From Desulfuromonas sp964536375 (GTDB lineage Bacteria > Desulfobacterota > Desulfuromonadia > Desulfuromonadales > Desulfuromonadaceae): a stretch of DNA of 60,039 nt. A program made the position numbers and the translations under genes. Below the pieces are notes generated by a model. It saw nothing but the letters and a program-made list of their open reading frames with translations. It searched no databases and was not told the origin of the DNA. Positions 17,437 through 26,290 of the stretch are shown here, piece after piece (position 1 is the stretch's first letter; each line of letters starts with the position of its first letter). Location: contig CAZHXF010000014.1 of NCBI GenBank assembly GCA_964536375.1, forward strand, positions 1-60,039, in the 5' to 3' direction.

Positions 17437-18141
17437 ATGTGGAAAAATTGGTTTAAAAATATAGCAATACGTAAAAAAGAGTATAATTACGATCCCATGG
17501 TCGATTATGTGGAGTCAGTTTGTAATAAAATACGGTCGCGCCAATGTTTGAAGCTGGGATTAGATGAAGTCACTTATTGCAGCATCGATTTAGAAACCAC
17601 TGGTCTAGATGTGGAGCACGATGTCATAATTAATGCTGCGGCAGTAAAAATTAAGCGTGGACGGATTACTAAAATTTACGAAGCTTATATAAAACCGCCA
17701 ATTCCCATCCCAGTCGAATCTATACAGTGGCATGGTATTACCGATGACATGCTACTAGATAAGCCCAGTATTGGTGAGGTGTTGCCGGAGCTGCTTGCCT
17801 TTATCGGCGACAGTGTGATAATCGGTCACCATATTAATTTTGACATTAAGATGGTGGAGCGCCACCTACAGGAAAACTACGCGGAAAGTATTGAAGGTGT
17901 ACCGTGGTTAGATACTATGCTGCTGCATAAATTGGTTATGGAAAATAATACCAACACGGAACTGGACGATCTACTAAATGCCTATGTGATTGACTGCAAT
18001 GAGCGCCATCGCGCTTTAGGTGATGCGGTGGCTACCGCTAAAGTTTTTTTGCGCATCCTGCGAGAGCTTTCTTCCTCATATCAAACCCTTAATGATTTAT
18101 TTCGTGCCCAGCAGGATATGTCACGAAAGGATAATCTATGA
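17437..18141 (+). CDS. DEDDh-family 3'-5' exonuclease (DnaQ/PolC-epsilon like)
   Basis: A protein of about 234 aa with an intact DEDDh active site: D and E in SIDLETTG, D in GHHINFDIKM, and H with the last D in HRALGDAVATA. The family removes nucleotides from 3' ends of DNA or RNA as a proofreading or maturation exonuclease. It is a stand-alone exonuclease domain with an N-terminal extension of about 55 residues. The start is probably ATG 17437, with no strong ribosome site; TTG 17404 would add 11 residues. It overlaps the synthetase-like gene by four bases (ATGA), so they are coupled, as often seen near acetate symporter genes. Confidence 0.85.
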   Translation: MWKNWFKNIAIRKKEYNYDPMVDYVESVCNKIRSRQCLKLGLDEVTYCSIDLETTGLDVEHDVIINAAAVKIKRGRITKIYEAYIKPPIPIPVESIQWHGITDDMLLDKPSIGEVLPELLAFIGDSVIIGHHINFDIKMVERHLQENYAESIEGVPWLDTMLLHKLVMENNTNTELDDLLNAYVIDCNERHRALGDAVATAKVFLRILRELSSSYQTLNDLFRAQQDMSRKDNL

Positions 18142-20006
18142 TGGCTCACCCTAAAATAAGTTATAACCGCCAACAAATCAGTGCAGAGCAGTATGAACAA
18201 TATCAGCAACTGTCGCATAAAGAGCTGTTTGCTGCTTTGGGCGAGAAATACCTGCTATGGGAACAACCCTATCGCAAGGTGTTTGATAACATGGCACCCC
18301 CACACTATCGCTGGTACGTAGGGGGGAAGCTGAATGTTTATCACAACTTGTTGGGTAAACATCTGGGTACGGATAAGTGCAATAAAGCGGCTTTAATCTG
18401 GCGCGGGGTGAATGGTCAGGAGCGTATTTATACCTACCAAACTTTAGCTTATGAGGTGCGGAGCCTGATCAACGGTCTGGTGCATCTGGGGGTTAAAAAG
18501 GGTGACATGGTGTTGTTGTATATGCCGGATCTGCCCGAGACAGTGGTTGCCATGCTGGCTTGCGCCAGTATCGGGGCTATTCATGTTGCATACCACATGG
18601 CATATTCTGCGGAATCGTTGGCACAACGCCTGCGCCATTGTGGTGCCAAATATATCATTACCTCTGATGGGACCCATTTACGTACCCGCCCGTTAAAAGA
18701 GGTGGTAAATGAGGCGTTGGAGCGTATTGATTACGAAATAAATCACTGTATTGTTGTAAATCACACTGGGCAGCAGGTGCTGATGCGTCCCCAACGTGAT
18801 ATTTGGTATAACGATCTGATAACTGATCCGCGCTATTCCAGTGAAACCAGCGTTGATCTGCTACGCCATGCCGACGAATCACTGTTCATGATATATACCT
18901 CAACCAAATCGAAGCAGCCACGCGGAGTAGTGCATGGGCTGGCGGGCTATTTGATGTGGGCTCAGTTTACCACTGAAGTGTTGTTTGACCTTAGTGCCCA
19001 GGATATTTTCTGGAACACTGCCGACCTGTCGTGGATAAACGGTCATACTTATGGTGTTTATGGTCCTTTGGGCTTGGGAGCGACGGTGTTTATGTACGCA
19101 GGTAGCATCTCTTACGAGAATACCAATTGCTTTTTCGATTATCTGGATAAGTTCAACGTTACGGTGCTGTATACCAACCCTTCTTTATTGCGTAGCGTTA
19201 TGCGCGCCAAGAGTACCAAGCGCTACCTGAATAGAACCAGCAACTCATTGCGTCTTATTGGTTGTGGTGGCGAAAGTATAAGTGAAGATCTTTATGATTG
19301 GACGCAGCACGAGTTAACAAATAAGAGGACGTTGCCAATCATCAAGATCTGGGGTCAAACCGAAACAGGAGGCTGCTTGATCGCCGGGGTGCCGGGGGTG
19401 CAGGGTTTTGAAGACGATACCATGATGCGCACATTGCCTGGAGTGGATGCCAGAGTGGTGGATAATGATGGTAAGCTGGTTAAGAAGCCCGGCTATATAG
19501 GGCGTCTGGTGCTAGCATCACCGATGCCATCAATGCTGCAGGATTTGTATCGGGATGAAGTTGGCTATCAACAGACTTTCTGGAATAAGTTCGCTGATCG
19601 AACTTATTTTTGTACCGGGGATGGAGCCTATTTTGATGCTGATGGTAACCTGACTCTCACCGGGCGTATGGATAATGTGATCAGTACTGGTGGTGGTCGG
19701 CGCTCAATTGATGAGATTGAAGCGTCTGTCATGAATGTCTCCCGCGTACGTGAGTGTGCTGCCATAGTTATTGATCATCCGGTGCAGGGTTATATGCTGG
19801 TTACTTTTTGTGTGCTCAAGGAGTTTCGTGATGAAAGTTATCGGGCAAAAATGCTTCGTGATATTCGTGAGCATGTGATTGAAGATATTGGTGAACTTAG
19901 TTTGCCGGATAAAATTTTATTTACCAAATATTTACCTAAATCTCCGGATAACCAGATCAATCGTAGTCTGCTAAAAGAAATTGCCTTGCAGATGGAGGGA
20001 ATTTAA
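18138..20006 (+). CDS. Acetyl-CoA-synthetase-like protein with degenerate catalytic motifs
   Basis: A 622-aa protein homologous along its length to AMP-forming acetyl-CoA synthetase: the ACAS N-domain, GAIHV, DLSWINGHTYGVYGPL, WGQTETGG (405-412), TGDGAYFDADG and GRMDNV are all recognisable. Key sites differ. The phosphate loop at 253-263 reads YTSTKSKQPRG where the family has YTSGSTGKPKG. The C-terminal motif reads PKSPDNQINR (600-609) where the family has PKTRSGKIMR, so the adenylation/acetylation lysine is Gln606. The acetate-pocket Trp before QTETGG is Gly406, as in enzymes for longer acyl groups. The frame is intact, so it is probably a pseudoenzyme or altered enzyme rather than a pseudogene. 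It is coupled to the exonuclease. Confidence 0.8.
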   Translation: MMAHPKISYNRQQISAEQYEQYQQLSHKELFAALGEKYLLWEQPYRKVFDNMAPPHYRWYVGGKLNVYHNLLGKHLGTDKCNKAALIWRGVNGQERIYTYQTLAYEVRSLINGLVHLGVKKGDMVLLYMPDLPETVVAMLACASIGAIHVAYHMAYSAESLAQRLRHCGAKYIITSDGTHLRTRPLKEVVNEALERIDYEINHCIVVNHTGQQVLMRPQRDIWYNDLITDPRYSSETSVDLLRHADESLFMIYTSTKSKQPRGVVHGLAGYLMWAQFTTEVLFDLSAQDIFWNTADLSWINGHTYGVYGPLGLGATVFMYAGSISYENTNCFFDYLDKFNVTVLYTNPSLLRSVMRAKSTKRYLNRTSNSLRLIGCGGESISEDLYDWTQHELTNKRTLPIIKIWGQTETGGCLIAGVPGVQGFEDDTMMRTLPGVDARVVDNDGKLVKKPGYIGRLVLASPMPSMLQDLYRDEVGYQQTFWNKFADRTYFCTGDGAYFDADGNLTLTGRMDNVISTGGGRRSIDEIEASVMNVSRVRECAAIVIDHPVQGYMLVTFCVLKEFRDESYRAKMLRDIREHVIEDIGELSLPDKILFTKYLPKSPDNQINRSLLKEIALQMEGI

Positions 20007-20057
20007 ATGCGCTTATGTAGCTGGTAGGCGTAAGGGTAAACTTGAGGGGAGTGCGGC

Positions 20058-21500
20058 ATGGCCTTTTATTTTCCAGACTATGCTCAGAATACCATCTACA
20101 GTGCCATGTATGCTCAATTGTCTGCCGTTGAGCGCGGCATGGTGCTGCGCGAATTTATCGGCGTTACCTATCGGCGGCGCTTCCAATTTTTTCACCGGCA
20201 CCATTTTCACCAGCCATATCGGGCTTTCAAAAATAATTTACACCAGGCGGCTCAGCGCCAGGATAAAAATTTTCAGCTAAGTCAGCGCGTATGGCGCAAA
20301 AAAAAGCAATTGCCGGCCTATCTCGAATTGATCTTTCGCCACTATGCCCTAGGTTTTGTGGTGCAGTTGCTGACCAAACAGCACCTTGCTGGGCTTAAGG
20401 ATGAGGAAGGTTGTTACCCCAAAGCGCCACTGATGCTGGCCGCTTTGGAGTGGTTTGTCGCTCACGAAAGCGAAATCGCTGTTTTGATTGAGGAGCAGGT
20501 GCAACAGGTTATGGCGCAGGGGTGCCGTTCGCTCTACCTGTATTGTCTGCGCGCGTTCTTAGTTGCGCGTGAGCTGGCTGATGTTGCTGCGTTACAGCAT
20601 GCGGCACATAAAAGCATAGCGAGTCGTGTCGGCGGTGAGGTACCTCTTGGTGCTGAGCTGGAATTTAGCAATTTAGGTCATCGCGCCACGTTTGAGCACT
20701 CATTCGCCCGCCATCAGCAAGATCAACCCTATTGTAACTTTATCTATTTTCACCAATTCTTTATTGAAGATATCAGCTGGCGTCTGGGTGGTTATCTTGA
20801 TCATCATGTGCGCCTGCGGCACTATTTACCGGTGCCATGGATCGGCGGTTTCTTTGAATACAATTTAGTGCGCATCGATTATCCTCGGCGCTTTTCTCTG
20901 CCTCTGACGCGCGATTCCGGTTTTCTAGCGCGCTATATCCAGCTGGTGGTGCAGTTTAATCATCGGGTAGCGCCGCACAGCTTGCATCTGAATGTTGAAT
21001 GCCTGCCATCAGCAGTTCCGGGAGAACAAGGCGCACCACAACTTACTGATTATATGTGTTTGCTATTGCTGGGTGGCGATCTGGTGTTGGACGCAAGTGG
21101 TGCCTGGCATGAGCAGCGCTTGGCACAAAATGAGCTAATCAAAATGCTGCGCCAGCGTAACCACCTGTCATTGTTTGATCATCAGCGCCACGAGGTAACC
21201 GAGTTTGCCTTTTTACGTTTGAGTGCTCAGCGCGACTATAGCCACTGGCATTGTCTAATATTGGCTCTTGCCGGGCTGAATCGGGTCACAAATTTTAATA
21301 AGTATTGTCTGGAGGCTTTGGATGATCTGCTGCAATGGGCCCATTGCCCTCATGCGGTTAGTCCCGAAGCTATCGATAGCTTTATTACCAAGGTCAGATG
21401 TGGCGTAGAGCTTGATGCCGCGTTGGATCAAGAAGTTAAGCAGCAGCAATTACTCCGTTTGCGTTGTTGGTTAGAGAGCCAAAATGCAAAATTACCTTGA
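20058..21500 (+). CDS. Unknown protein, possible divergent carboxylate-amine ligase (amidoligase)
   Basis: A 480-aa soluble protein that I do not firmly recognise. Two segments resemble the glutamate-cysteine-ligase/glutamine-synthetase-like amidoligase fold: G198-A-E200-L-E202-F (a GxExE metal motif) and H307-S-L-H310-L-N-V-E314 (like the HxHxN strand), with a Glu-containing strand FFEYNLVRID between them. The N-terminal 150 residues are basic and helical. GAGGGGAG precedes ATG 20058. Its 3' end overlaps by nine bases the convergent gamma-glutamylcyclotransferase-like gene, a combination reported for amidoligases in other genomes. The functional assignment is tentative; the gene itself is secure. 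Confidence 0.8.
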   Translation: MAFYFPDYAQNTIYSAMYAQLSAVERGMVLREFIGVTYRRRFQFFHRHHFHQPYRAFKNNLHQAAQRQDKNFQLSQRVWRKKKQLPAYLELIFRHYALGFVVQLLTKQHLAGLKDEEGCYPKAPLMLAALEWFVAHESEIAVLIEEQVQQVMAQGCRSLYLYCLRAFLVARELADVAALQHAAHKSIASRVGGEVPLGAELEFSNLGHRATFEHSFARHQQDQPYCNFIYFHQFFIEDISWRLGGYLDHHVRLRHYLPVPWIGGFFEYNLVRIDYPRRFSLPLTRDSGFLARYIQLVVQFNHRVAPHSLHLNVECLPSAVPGEQGAPQLTDYMCLLLLGGDLVLDASGAWHEQRLAQNELIKMLRQRNHLSLFDHQRHEVTEFAFLRLSAQRDYSHWHCLILALAGLNRVTNFNKYCLEALDDLLQWAHCPHAVSPEAIDSFITKVRCGVELDAALDQEVKQQQLLRLRCWLESQNAKLP

Positions 21501-22253
21501 GGTTGGCTCTTGTTCCGGGGTGTTGTGCAAGTCTATGCGCTGTCCGTGACCACAGACGGCTCGGTTGCGACAGAACTGAGCACAGGGAGGGTGCAGTGCT
21601 TTTTGTACTACCGGCTGTTGTAATACAATTGGATCAATAAGTACCCTTTTCTGCGCATCACAGTAATTTAACCGTTCAAAAGGCTCGGTGGCATCTGCCG
21701 CCAAAGTAAAATCGTTAAAAGCCTTCCACTGACCACACTCAATGCGCACTTCTTTTTGGTGTTCATAGCTTAAGTGGTATTCCGGGTAGGTATATACCCA
21801 GGCTTCGATAATGCGTGGCTGGTTAAGTGCCGTGTCGGTGTCACAGAATAAAGTCATTTTACGGCGCAGATAGATGCTCTTCTCTTCGTTATGCGGGCGG
21901 TAGCCTTCCAATCGATCTAACGCTTTCATGATTTTTATAGGGTTGTGAAAACGCATGATCTCACCGGCAACCACGGTAGAACATTGCTGCTCAGGTACGA
22001 TTAGCCCGGGAAAACCAATTGGCAAGTTGAACAGGTAGCCAGGGCAGTAACCGATCTCTATAGAACAGACCCTTTTTTTTAGATAGCGATTGAAATTGCT
22101 GAAACGCTCCATCAGGCTACCGTAAAAAAAGAAGTGATCACATTCTGCAACGTTCGCAGTACGCGAGGTATTTTGTTTTCTGATGTGCGTATTTACGTTG
22201 TTCAACCCTTTAGTAGTTATTTTTGGCAAAGTGTTAACCCAGCCCCTTGCCAA
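21492..22253 (-). CDS. Gamma-glutamylcyclotransferase-like (AIG2/GGCT fold) protein
   Basis: The family pattern is clear: FFFYGSLM (41-48), the Gly-rich FPGLIVPEQQ turn, VVAGEIMRF and LDRLEGYRPHNEEKSIYLRR, where E115 aligns with the catalytic glutamate. Such enzymes cyclise gamma-glutamyl groups to 5-oxoproline, releasing amines or amino acids. The C-terminal 50 residues add a Cys/His cluster (CAQFCRNRAVCGHG), possibly metal binding. The start is uncertain: TTG 22253 lies inside the end of the CBS-domain gene and lacks a good ribosome site, and the conserved fold begins only near residue 38. It is co-directional with and overlaps the CBS gene, and is convergent with the amidoligase-like gene. 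Confidence 0.8.
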   Translation of the reverse strand: MARGWVNTLPKITTKGLNNVNTHIRKQNTSRTANVAECDHFFFYGSLMERFSNFNRYLKKRVCSIEIGYCPGYLFNLPIGFPGLIVPEQQCSTVVAGEIMRFHNPIKIMKALDRLEGYRPHNEEKSIYLRRKMTLFCDTDTALNQPRIIEAWVYTYPEYHLSYEHQKEVRIECGQWKAFNDFTLAADATEPFERLNYCDAQKRVLIDPIVLQQPVVQKALHPPCAQFCRNRAVCGHGQRIDLHNTPEQEPTSR

Positions 22254-24147
22254 AGTGATTGCGGGTTGCGCTTTGTAACTTACTTACGGCCTGGAAAGAG
22301 CTTAGCAACAACTCCTGTTCGGTTTTGCTCAGGGTGTCGGGGTCTATATAGCTGCTGGCTGGCTCATTGTTCTGCAATAAATTTATTTCATTACGCATGC
22401 GTAAAAAACTCAGCGCCTCAAAGGCGATACGGATATGTTCCGCTGTTTCCGGGGAAAATACATTCTCCTTTGTAAGTTGTTTTAAACGTTCCAGGGTGGT
22501 CAGGGCGCGAATCTCATGTTCCAATGCGAACATACGAATGCAATCGACGATATATACCAGCCCCCCTTTTTTTATTGATAGCTTACCCTGATTTTCGCCG
22601 TTTTTGTCTGTGATGAATTTATTCCACAGCCCGGTAGGTACTTTATGCGTCAGGTTAAGTTTCATTACATTGTATAGAAAACTCGGGTAGGCACGCACAG
22701 CGGTAAATACTTCACCCTGAAGCTTGTGCGCTAAAGTCGAATCGCCAACTAGTGGGGTGAAATCGAAAAAGATTGAGGAATAGCGTACCTTGAATGGTTC
22801 CGGGTTGGTCGCCCAATCGGCAACCCGCTGGCGCCAATCACTGGAGCGACCCCGCCACGCCTCATTGCTGACCATGACATCGCCCTCACATAATGGATAG
22901 CCGACAAAATCTAGCGCGTGGGTCAGTTTGTCAGCAAAGGGGACGAAGAAAGCATCAACTTCTGGTTGCCTTTCATCAGGAAAATCTTCGTAAATAAAGC
23001 CATTGTCCTGATCCGGTCCCAATTGCATTTCGCGTCGACCACCACTGCCCATAATAAAGAAACAGTGGCGAATGGCCGGGTCTAAATATCCTTCATCTAA
23101 CATTTGTTGCCAGCAGATGGCATAAGTTCGCTTGATTAGTGCATGATGAATATAGGAGAGAATTTCCATAACTTCAGCAGCGCTACGGGTTTCTGAAAGT
23201 AAAGTGTTTGCCACCCGCAGCAAGGTGCTGTGTATTTTTGCTAGCCCATCCAGTGTGTTAGTTTCAGCAATGCTGCCAATCATCATCATCGCTTTCTGGC
23301 TGCGATAACGCATCAGGTCGCTCATGGAAACTAGACCGACAACTTCGCCGTCATCGACAATGGGCAGGTATTTTAAGCGATGGCGTACCATGTATGCCAT
23401 TGCCTCGTACATAAAGGTCTGCGGCGACATGGTGTCTGGGTTGCGGTTCATCAGTTGTTCAGCGGTTAGTTCTTCGGCGCTAGCGCCAGCAACCGCAACT
23501 ACTTTACCGATGATATCGCGACAGGTAACCAAGCCGATCATTCTTTGCTCATCATTAAGTACAACCACTGAGCGAATCTGTTTTTTGCTCATGATCTCGG
23601 CGATTTCGCGGGCAGAGTTGTGTGCTCTACAGTTGGCCACCGGTGAAGTCATAATTTCTGAAAGTCGTTTTTCAAAGGGATAAGATTCCATCTTGGTCAG
23701 TGCTTTTTGACCATGTTCCGATATGATATTGGCATACATATCGCGAATACGCTTTAAAACCATCTTGTCAAAATAATCTTTAAAGGTTGGGATTGCCCGA
23801 GCTGTTTCAAACAAGATTTTTCCTGGAATTACGTAGCACTCCGTCTGTTTTACCGTGCGTGCTCCGCCGGTGTATTTCTCGTCAGTAAATAATGGCGTGC
23901 AGCCGAAGACCATCCCCTCATCCCGGTAATCTATTACTATCTCTTCACCCCCCGGGGTGAGCAAGGTAATCTCGACTAACCCCTCTTTAATTACAAACAG
24001 GGTGCCGAGAAAGGGATCGTTTTGATTGAAGATATGGTAATGTGCTGGAAATTTCTTTATGCTGGATGCGGCAAGTATGGCGGCGAAAGATTCTTGCGGC
24101 AACTGAGTGAACGGCTCGCAATTGCGCAGTTGTACAATCTCGGGCAT
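22234..24147 (-). CDS. cNMP-binding / CBS pair / DUF294 nucleotidyltransferase-like protein
   Basis: A 637-aa cytoplasmic multidomain protein. Residues about 10-130 form a cyclic-nucleotide-binding (Crp-like) sensor. Two CBS repeats follow (about 162-225 and 230-290; SEIMTSPV, AEQLMNRNP). A DUF294 GlnD-like nucleotidyltransferase has GSGGRRE (367-373) with D379 and D381, and a DUF294 C-terminal helical domain occupies about 500-630. The architecture suggests ligand-controlled nucleotidyl transfer to an unknown partner. Such genes commonly travel with SSS acetate symporters and DnaQ-like exonucleases, as here. GGAGGTAATC precedes the ATG. Confidence 0.9.
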   Translation of the reverse strand: MPEIVQLRNCEPFTQLPQESFAAILAASSIKKFPAHYHIFNQNDPFLGTLFVIKEGLVEITLLTPGGEEIVIDYRDEGMVFGCTPLFTDEKYTGGARTVKQTECYVIPGKILFETARAIPTFKDYFDKMVLKRIRDMYANIISEHGQKALTKMESYPFEKRLSEIMTSPVANCRAHNSAREIAEIMSKKQIRSVVVLNDEQRMIGLVTCRDIIGKVVAVAGASAEELTAEQLMNRNPDTMSPQTFMYEAMAYMVRHRLKYLPIVDDGEVVGLVSMSDLMRYRSQKAMMMIGSIAETNTLDGLAKIHSTLLRVANTLLSETRSAAEVMEILSYIHHALIKRTYAICWQQMLDEGYLDPAIRHCFFIMGSGGRREMQLGPDQDNGFIYEDFPDERQPEVDAFFVPFADKLTHALDFVGYPLCEGDVMVSNEAWRGRSSDWRQRVADWATNPEPFKVRYSSIFFDFTPLVGDSTLAHKLQGEVFTAVRAYPSFLYNVMKLNLTHKVPTGLWNKFITDKNGENQGKLSIKKGGLVYIVDCIRMFALEHEIRALTTLERLKQLTKENVFSPETAEHIRIAFEALSFLRMRNEINLLQNNEPASSYIDPDTLSKTEQELLLSSFQAVSKLQSATRNHFGKGLG

Positions 24148-24301
24148 GATTACCTCCAGCGGATAACGGTGAGAAGAAATTTGGGCATTTCACCCAATTT
24201 GGACATTTTATCATTGTCTGGGAAAAGATGGAATTATTTTTCCGCCACGTTAAGTGAGTGAACCTAGTTGCTCCAGTAGTGGATAAATGGAGATTAAGTG
24301 T

Positions 24302-25684
24302 ATGAGGATAAAAAAAATATTGTCAGCGCAGCAGGCGCTGGATGATGTTGAAGTGCGCGGTTGGGTACGTACAGCCCGGGCTGGTAAGGCGGTAAGCTTT
24401 ATCGAAGTAAACGACGGCTCCTGTCTGTCTTCGTTGCAACTGGTTATTGGGACCGAACTGACCGATTATCCAGTGGTAGGCAAAATTGGCACTGGTGCCT
24501 GCGTACGCGCGCGCGGGGCGTTGGTTGCCTCTCCAGCTGAGGGGCAGCAGTGGGAGTTGCACGTCAGCGCTATAGAACAACTGGGGGCGTCCGACAGCAG
24601 CTATCCGTTGCAGAAAAAACGTCACAGTTTTGAATATATGCGTTCAATTGCCCATCTGCGTCCGCGCGCTAACGCTTTCGGCGCGGTGTTCCGCCTGCGT
24701 AGCGCACTGTCATTTGCGGTGCATCAATTTTTTAATCAACGCGATTTTTTGTACGTACATACCCCCATTATAACTGCCAGCGATTGTGAAGGGGCGGGTG
24801 AATTGTTCCGCGTGACTACCCTTGATCCTCTGTTCCCCCCTCGGGTGTGTGGTGAGTGCGGCGATGTGGATTGGCGGGAGGATTTCTTTGGGACCCGCAC
24901 TGGGCTTACTGTCAGTGGTCAGTTGCAGGGGGAATTGTTTGCCAGTGCTTTTCGCGATATCTATACCTTCGGCCCAACTTTTCGCGCGGAAAACTCGCAT
25001 ACCAGCCGTCATGCTTCAGAGTTCTGGATGATAGAACCTGAGATTGCTTTTGCTGATTTAGCTGCTGATTGTCGGCTGGCGCAAGAGTTTTTGCGTTACG
25101 TGGTCAAGTATGCACTGGATAACTGTGGCGAAGATCTACAATTCTGTAATGATCGCATCGAAAAAGGGTTGCTGGATAAACTGACCTATCTGGTTGCCGC
25201 TAACTTTGAGACCATTACTTACACCGAAGCGGTTAACCTGTTGCAGCGTAGTGGTGAGAAATTTGAGTTTCCGGTGCAGTGGGGTGCCGAACTGCAATCG
25301 GAACATGAGCGTTATTTGAGTGAAAAAGTGGTAAATGGACCACTGTTCGTTGTCGATTATCCCAAAGAGATTAAGGCTTTTTACATGCGCGCCAACGATG
25401 ATGGCAAAACGGTAGCTGCTATGGATTTGCTGGTACCGCGCGTAGGGGAGATAATTGGTGGTAGCCAGCGTGAAGAGCGTTACGATAACTTGCTGGCGCG
25501 CATGACGGAAGTTGGGATTAATCCAGAATCTTTGCAGTGGTATCTGGATATTCGTCGTTGGGGCAGTTGCCCCCATGCCGGTTTCGGTTTGGGTTTCGAG
25601 CGCTTGCTGATGTATGTCAGCGGTATGGAAAACATCCGTGATGTAATTCCATTCCCTCGTACTCCGGGTCATGCTGAGTTTTAG
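24302..25684 (+). CDS. asnS: Asparaginyl-tRNA synthetase
   Basis: A class II aminoacyl-tRNA synthetase of 460 aa that charges tRNA-Asn. The N-terminal OB fold (about residues 14-100, VRGWVRTARAGKAVSFIEVNDGS) precedes the catalytic core: motif 2 FRAENSHTSRHASEFWMIEPE and motif 3 GFGLGFERLLMYVSGMENIRDVIPFPRTPG. The LTVSGQLQGE segment identifies AsnRS rather than AspRS. A small CGEC pair sits just before the FFG segment. ATG 24302 is preferred because GGAG is 10 bases upstream; ATG 24287 is an alternative. It is divergent from the CBS/DUF294 gene. Confidence 0.95.
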   Translation: MRIKKILSAQQALDDVEVRGWVRTARAGKAVSFIEVNDGSCLSSLQLVIGTELTDYPVVGKIGTGACVRARGALVASPAEGQQWELHVSAIEQLGASDSSYPLQKKRHSFEYMRSIAHLRPRANAFGAVFRLRSALSFAVHQFFNQRDFLYVHTPIITASDCEGAGELFRVTTLDPLFPPRVCGECGDVDWREDFFGTRTGLTVSGQLQGELFASAFRDIYTFGPTFRAENSHTSRHASEFWMIEPEIAFADLAADCRLAQEFLRYVVKYALDNCGEDLQFCNDRIEKGLLDKLTYLVAANFETITYTEAVNLLQRSGEKFEFPVQWGAELQSEHERYLSEKVVNGPLFVVDYPKEIKAFYMRANDDGKTVAAMDLLVPRVGEIIGGSQREERYDNLLARMTEVGINPESLQWYLDIRRWGSCPHAGFGLGFERLLMYVSGMENIRDVIPFPRTPGHAEF

Positions 25685-25703
25685 ACTGAGCGTATACTCA
25701 TAT

Positions 25704-25973
25704 CTAACAGGGGATGCGGCGTTTCTGGCAATAACTACGGATCACTACCGAGGCTTGATTGAGGCGCGATAGCTTGTTGTTGCGATGCTTTATGGCGAGA
25801 GAATCATCATTGGGAATCTGTTCTTGACGCAAGTTGCGGATAACTATGGCAATGTTGCTGAGGATGATTTTCATATCAGCGCCAGTGTAATTGCGTAACA
25901 TTGGTGGTGATACGCTCATGTAGCCATCGGCAATATCTTGAGCTAATTTTTTTGGACTACCGGCTATGGGCAT
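25704..25973 (-). CDS. Small basic protein of unknown function
   Basis: An 89-aa protein with no signal or membrane segment, many Arg/Lys/Asn, and two Cys near the C-terminus. CGAGGTAAAATA before ATG 25973 gives a good ribosome site. It is divergent from the DUF4177 gene with 42 bases between the starts, and convergent with asnS 19 bases away. The family is not recognised; composition and ribosome site support a real gene. Confidence 0.6.
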   Translation of the reverse strand: MPIAGSPKKLAQDIADGYMSVSPPMLRNYTGADMKIILSNIAIVIRNLRQEQIPNDDSLAIKHRNNKLSRLNQASVVIRSYCQKRRIPC

Positions 25974-26015
25974 TATTTTACCTCGGACAAATGAGAAACT
26001 TTAAGGAGGAAGATC

Positions 26016-26198
26016 GTGCTTGAATATAAAGTAGCAGAAACATCAATTGTAACCGATGAGACTCTGGGGCGCACTATAAATGAGTGGGTTGCCCAGGGCT
26101 GGCAATTTGAACGCATCCATTTTGCCATGTACGAGGGCAGTAAACGCCCAAGTATGGCGTTTGTGCTGTTTATCCGCGAGGTGGCTGAAGGGGGATAA
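26016..26198 (+). CDS. DUF4177-family small protein
   Basis: A 60-aa protein matching the DUF4177 pattern: MLEYKV start, then LGRTINEWVAQGWQFERIHFAM and a terminal beta strand MAFVLFIRE. The function of the family is unknown. The start is GTG at 26016, fixed by AAGGAGGA five bases upstream. Confidence 0.75.
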   Translation: MLEYKVAETSIVTDETLGRTINEWVAQGWQFERIHFAMYEGSKRPSMAFVLFIREVAEGG

Positions 26199-26290
26199 CT
26201 CCTAGTTGCCACGTTGTTTTTATCCCCAGGAGCTGTGCTATGGCGTTTGCGGCAATAATCCACTAAGTCCGGTTTGACTGTAGGTAAAAT

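Noticed and set aside
18138..20006. Decayed acs pseudogene
   Set aside because: The frame is complete at 622 codons, most family segments are conserved and the gene is translationally coupled; altered function is more likely than decay.
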